From Thermoplasmata archaeon (GTDB taxonomy: Archaea > Thermoplasmatota > Thermoplasmata > JAGHBH01): a DNA stretch of 7,738 bases. Below are positions 4,491 to 7,738 of this stretch, in pieces; the stretch's first letter is position 1; every line of letters starts with the position of its first letter. Below the pieces are notes generated by a model. The model saw nothing but the letters and a program-made list of their open reading frames with translations. It made no database searches and had not been told where the DNA came from. The DNA lies in assembly GCA_021161085.1 (NCBI GenBank), contig JAGHBH010000095.1:1-7738 (forward strand). Reading direction: 5' to 3'. The position numbers and the translations under genes are program-made.

Positions 4491-5120
4491 ATGCACATAA
4501 AGAGACATCTCAACAGGGCGTCCCTGGTATTCCTGGCCGTGGTCTCCGTGTGGCTGGTTCTCATGTTCATCTCTCCCATGATGATTCCTCCGGGAACGGT
4601 GGACCATCTGGACGGGGCGGCGAATCATGTGGACTATCCCGAGCTCTGGAAGACCCTCCCGCCAGTGGTCGGCCAGGTGTATCTTTTCGGCGACCTGAAC
4701 TGCCATCAGAAGTGGTATCGGAGCTTCTACATCAACGGCAACCAGATGCCGGTATGCGCCCGGGACACGGGGATGTTCCTGGGGATGGCTCTGGGAGCGG
4801 CCCTGATGGCCACGGCGGAGGTAACCGGGGATATCTATGCCAACGGGCTGGCCATCCTTCCGGGGAGGATGAGGCTGAAAATGGAACGATGGCCGGGCAG
4901 AAAAACCTCCGCCATCCTACTGTTCATACTATCCCTACTTCCTATGGGTGCGGACGGCTTCCTCCAGGCCCTCACCACCTACGAGAGCAACAACACGGTC
5001 AGGCTGATAACCGGCATGTTGGGGGGTTTCGCCATAGCGGTGGGGCTGGCAGCCATGCTGGAAGCCCTCTTCCGCTATCCCTCCGCCCCTCCCCCTCCCC
5101 ATCGGACCGAAAGGGGTTGA
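4491..5120 (+). CDS. DUF2085 family integral membrane protein
   Basis: The protein has 209 residues with about four transmembrane segments: roughly 10-32, 93-111, 138-155 and 172-194. The conserved DUF2085 signature is present: CHQKWYRSFYINGNQMPVCA (71-90) followed by RDTG, then PMGADGF (151-157) and SNNTVRLITGMLGG (166-179). The family's function is unknown; the conserved Cys-His pattern suggests metal or redox chemistry at the membrane. Here the second motif is CARDTG, with Asp92 where the form I know best is CARCTG; the Asp form may be normal in archaea. The C-terminus (PSAPPPPHRTERG) is a short proline-rich tail. The gene is transcribed divergently from orc1/cdc6 and converges on valS with a 36-bp gap. 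No partner is suggested by the context. Confidence 0.82.
   Translation: MHIKRHLNRASLVFLAVVSVWLVLMFISPMMIPPGTVDHLDGAANHVDYPELWKTLPPVVGQVYLFGDLNCHQKWYRSFYINGNQMPVCARDTGMFLGMALGAALMATAEVTGDIYANGLAILPGRMRLKMERWPGRKTSAILLFILSLLPMGADGFLQALTTYESNNTVRLITGMLGGFAIAVGLAAMLEALFRYPSAPPPPHRTERG
5079..5100 (-). other. G-quadruplex-capable G-run in the valS 3' flank
   Basis: On the minus strand the order is GGGG-A-GGGGG-A-GGGG-CGGA-GGG, four G runs with loops of 1, 1 and 4 nt. It begins 57 nt after the valS stop and would be in its 3' UTR if transcription reads that far. On the plus strand it encodes the proline-rich tail of the DUF2085 protein. It may act as a transcription block between converging genes. 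Confidence 0.4.
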
Positions 5121-5156
5121 GAACCCAAGGCCAACCATCGGAACGACAGTAACCTG

Positions 5157-7738
5157 TCAGGAACTCTTCTTCACCAACACCAGGGCCCCACCGGCCGGTA
5201 TCTCCTCCACCTCCTCGCTCCCGTAGACCAGCGCCTCCTCTATCTCCACGTATTCACCGGTGAGGTTGAACCTCTCCCCGTCCACATCCACCTGGATCCC
5301 CCCGGAAGATAGGGCGGCGGCCGCCTCCGCCGGGTCCATGTTTCTCAGGGCGGACATTATGGCACCCGCACGGTCCCTGAACTCAGGGCCGATTCTCGCC
5401 GGAAGGGGCTTCACACCCACGGGCTTTCTGGAGAGCCCCCCGGCGTCCACCACCTCCAGATTCTCCACCTTCAACGTCTCCCTGATGTCCTCCAGAACAT
5501 CGTCCAGACCGCCGTCGGCGGCCACTCCCACCCAGGGTATGGGAGCGTTCAGCGGGATGCCCATGCCGGACTTCCAGCTGCGGACCGCGCCTATTATATC
5601 CCTGGCCAGTTCTCCCCGGGCGGCTTCATCTTTCCAGCCCTGCCATCCGTCCACGGGCTCCGGCCACCTGGCGAGATGTATGCTCTTCGCCCCCTCCCTT
5701 TCCCTGTAGAACCGCTGATACGCGTCCTCGGTGACATGGGGCATGATGGGGGCCAGCAGCTTGGCCACGCCCGATCCGATGGTATATAGGGTGTAATGGA
5801 GCGCCTCGTCCCCTCTTCCCCGCCTGTATTTCGACATCTCTATGTAGTGGTCCGCCAGCTCGTGCCAGAGGAACATCTCCGTCCTTTTGACGGCATCATC
5901 GAACCGGTACTCCTCGAAAGCCCGGGTGACCTCCTCCACGGTCTCGGAATATCTGGATAGTATCCACCTGTCCACGGTCCTGAGACTCTCGGGAGGCCGA
6001 TCTTCAGGCCGGTATCCCTCCGGGACGATGGAAGATATGAACCTCTCCACGTTCCAGAACTTGGTGACCAGCTTCTTCCCCCTGGTGAGGTCCTTGTAGC
6101 GGACGGGGCTGTCCTCCCCCAGGCCGCAGGTCGCCGCATAGTATCTCATGGGGTCGGCTCCGTATTCCTCCAGCAGTTCCAGGGGGTCAACCACGTTTCC
6201 CTTGGAGGCGTGCATTGGTGTCCCGTCCGGGGAGAGGATGTAGGCGCCGATCATGATGTCATCCCACGGCTTCATGTCCACCAGGAGATGGCTGCGGAGG
6301 ATGGTGTAGAAGGCCCATGTCCTGATGATGTCCTGTGCCTGCGGCCGGAGGCTGGTGGGATACAGGCGCTTGAACAGATCTTCGTCCCTCTGCCAGAAGG
6401 CTATGTAGAGGGGGCTGATGCTGGAATCCATCCACGTGTCGAACACATCCGTGCATCCGGAAAGAGAGCCGCCGCACTCAGGGCACGATGCCACAGGCGG
6501 ATCATCCAGGGTGGGGTCCACATAGCAGTCCTCCTCCCGTGCAAGGACCACGTGGCCGCAGCTGTCGCACTCCCAGAGGGGCAGGGGGGTGGCGAAGTAA
6601 CGCTTCCGGCTGATGGGCCAATCCCACGCCAGGGACTCCACCCAGTTCCTCAGCCTTATCTTCATGTACTCCGGGAACCACCGTATCTCATCCGCCCTCC
6701 TGAGAACGTCCTCTTTGAAATCCAGTATCTTCAAGAACCACTGGGGGACCTCCAGGAATTCTATGGGGGTGTGACACCGCCAGCAGGTGCCCACGTTCTG
6801 CTGCAACGGCTCCTGCTTCACCAGAAGACCGGAGGCTTTCATGTCCTCTATTATCTTTTTGCGGGCCTCCTCCAGAGGCATCCCAGCATACGGGCCGGCG
6901 AGATCGGTCATCAAACCCCTCTGGTCGATGCCCATCTCTATCTTCAAACCGTATTTGTGCACCCACTCCAGGTCGTCCTTGTCACCGATTGTACATATCA
7001 TCACCACACCCGTGCCGAACTCCGGGTCCACCTTTTCGTCCGCCAGCACGGGAACCTCCCTCTCGAAAACTGGTGTGACCAGCGTCCTCCCCATCAGATG
7101 CCGTTTGCTCTCGTCATCGGGGTGTACGGCGACCATCTGACAGGTGCACAGCAGCTCCGGCCTGGTGGTGGCTATGAGAACCTCCTCCCCCGTCTCCTTG
7201 TCCCTGAACTTGATGTAGTTGAGCCTTGTCTCCCTCTGCTGGTATTCCACCTCCGCCTCCGCTATGGAGGTGCCGCAGCGGGGACACCAGTTCACCGGAA
7301 AAACCCCCTTGTAGATGAGTCCCTTTTTGAAGAGCTTGATGAAACTTATCTGCGTCACCCTCCGGTAATACTCGGCATCCGTCTGGTAATAGATATCCGG
7401 GTCCATGCTCTCTCCCAACACCTCGAACTGGTGCGTCATCTCGTCTATGAACCCGTTGGCGAACTCCCGGCACAGCTTTATGAACTCGTGCCTGTCCACA
7501 TCCTCCAGCGTGATGCCGTGCTTCTTCTCCACCTTGACCTCTATGGGCGTGCCGTTGGTGTCGAAACAGAGGGGGAAAAAGACGTTGTACCCCCGCATCC
7601 GCTTGTACCTGGCGACGAAATCTATCTGGCTGTAGTTCACAGCATGGCCGGCATGGAGAGCCCCCGATGCATACCTGGGGGGGTTGTCTATCACGTACGG
7701 CGGGGAGGAGGTGTCATCGAAATCGAAGCGGTATATCC
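5157..7738 (-). CDS. valS: Valyl-tRNA synthetase, archaeal type (N-terminus beyond right edge)
   Basis: The visible 859 residues lack only the first few dozen; the frame stays open to the window edge (IYRFDFDDTSSPPYVIDNPP), so the GTG at 7694 is internal. The enzyme attaches valine to tRNA-Val. Motifs in order: class I HIGH as HAGH (7644-7655), CPRC zinc site in NWCPRCGTSIAEAEVE, editing domain with TTRPELL and GTGVVMIC, CWRC, WDWPISRKRYFATPLPLWEC, zinc ribbon CDSCG with CPECGG, DVFDTWMDSS, and the KMSKS loop as PMHASKGNVVDP (6201-6218 for PMHASK). Here the second KMSKS lysine is replaced by Ala, although a Lys follows in ASKGN. The anticodon-binding helical domain follows. The last 90 or so residues (VGVKPLPARIGPEFRDRAGA onward) resemble the C-terminal domain usually seen in isoleucyl enzymes (DUF5915-like). 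ValRS rather than IleRS is judged from overall motif style. Confidence 0.9.
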   Translation of the reverse strand, partial: IYRFDFDDTSSPPYVIDNPPRYASGALHAGHAVNYSQIDFVARYKRMRGYNVFFPLCFDTNGTPIEVKVEKKHGITLEDVDRHEFIKLCREFANGFIDEMTHQFEVLGESMDPDIYYQTDAEYYRRVTQISFIKLFKKGLIYKGVFPVNWCPRCGTSIAEAEVEYQQRETRLNYIKFRDKETGEEVLIATTRPELLCTCQMVAVHPDDESKRHLMGRTLVTPVFEREVPVLADEKVDPEFGTGVVMICTIGDKDDLEWVHKYGLKIEMGIDQRGLMTDLAGPYAGMPLEEARKKIIEDMKASGLLVKQEPLQQNVGTCWRCHTPIEFLEVPQWFLKILDFKEDVLRRADEIRWFPEYMKIRLRNWVESLAWDWPISRKRYFATPLPLWECDSCGHVVLAREEDCYVDPTLDDPPVASCPECGGSLSGCTDVFDTWMDSSISPLYIAFWQRDEDLFKRLYPTSLRPQAQDIIRTWAFYTILRSHLLVDMKPWDDIMIGAYILSPDGTPMHASKGNVVDPLELLEEYGADPMRYYAATCGLGEDSPVRYKDLTRGKKLVTKFWNVERFISSIVPEGYRPEDRPPESLRTVDRWILSRYSETVEEVTRAFEEYRFDDAVKRTEMFLWHELADHYIEMSKYRRGRGDEALHYTLYTIGSGVAKLLAPIMPHVTEDAYQRFYREREGAKSIHLARWPEPVDGWQGWKDEAARGELARDIIGAVRSWKSGMGIPLNAPIPWVGVAADGGLDDVLEDIRETLKVENLEVVDAGGLSRKPVGVKPLPARIGPEFRDRAGAIMSALRNMDPAEAAAALSSGGIQVDVDGERFNLTGEYVEIEEALVYGSEEVEEIPAGGALVLVKKSS

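Noticed and set aside
4010..5152. 380-codon open frame on the plus strand
   Set aside because: It is antisense to orc1/cdc6 and then out of frame with the DUF2085 gene, both of which have clear family motifs; the translation is Gly/Pro/His/Arg-rich without domains.
6787..7140. 117-codon plus-strand frame inside valS
   Set aside because: Antisense shadow of the ValRS editing domain, Ser-rich, with no promoter or ribosome-binding site noticed.
7692..7694. GTG at 7694 as the start of valS
   Set aside because: The frame stays open to the window edge and encodes the expected sequence just before the HIGH region, so the gene starts outside the window.

Overview
The window is archaeal, most likely from the Euryarchaeota/Thermoplasmatota side of the tree. 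The reasons are an Orc1/Cdc6 initiator, a SepF-type FtsZ anchor, an archaeal-type valyl-tRNA synthetase, archaeal box A (TATA) elements about 25-30 bp before starts, a tRNA with no encoded CCA, and a secreted gingipain-like peptidase rich in N-glycosylation sequons. Base composition is moderately GC-rich, with frequent AUA (Ile) and AGG/AGA (Arg) codons. The exact lineage cannot be fixed from sequence alone.

Layout, left to right. Positions 1-179 (-) hold the N-terminus of a TraB-family membrane protein that runs off the left edge. Positions 180-378 have no protein gene but hold an imperfect tandem duplication that copies the 3' end of the neighbouring tRNA and its downstream flank. The intact tRNA-Arg(UCU) lies at 379-453 (-). 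A divergent promoter then drives a 638-residue exported peptidase C25 family protein (595-2511, +), with an N-terminal region resembling cell-wall-binding repeat 2. Its gene converges on sepF (about 2548-2934, -), which has two tandem TATA boxes and a perfect inverted repeat near its predicted transcription start. Upstream, on the same strand, lie a 29-residue single-helix microprotein with a strong Shine-Dalgarno site (3045-3134) and orc1/cdc6 (3167-4333). A 157-bp intergenic region separates orc1/cdc6 from a divergently transcribed DUF2085 membrane protein (4491-5120, +). This converges on valS (5157-7738, -), whose first residues lie beyond the right edge.

The genes do not form one obvious system. 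Most are housekeeping genes: replication initiation, cell division, and translation (tRNA-Arg and ValRS). The cdc6-microprotein-sepF run puts replication and division genes on one strand. The accessory-looking parts are the surface peptidase and the rearranged tRNA flank. The points most worth a second look are the tRNA-flank duplication with exchanged hairpins, the microprotein, the dual sepF promoter, and the divergent KMSKS loop of ValRS.
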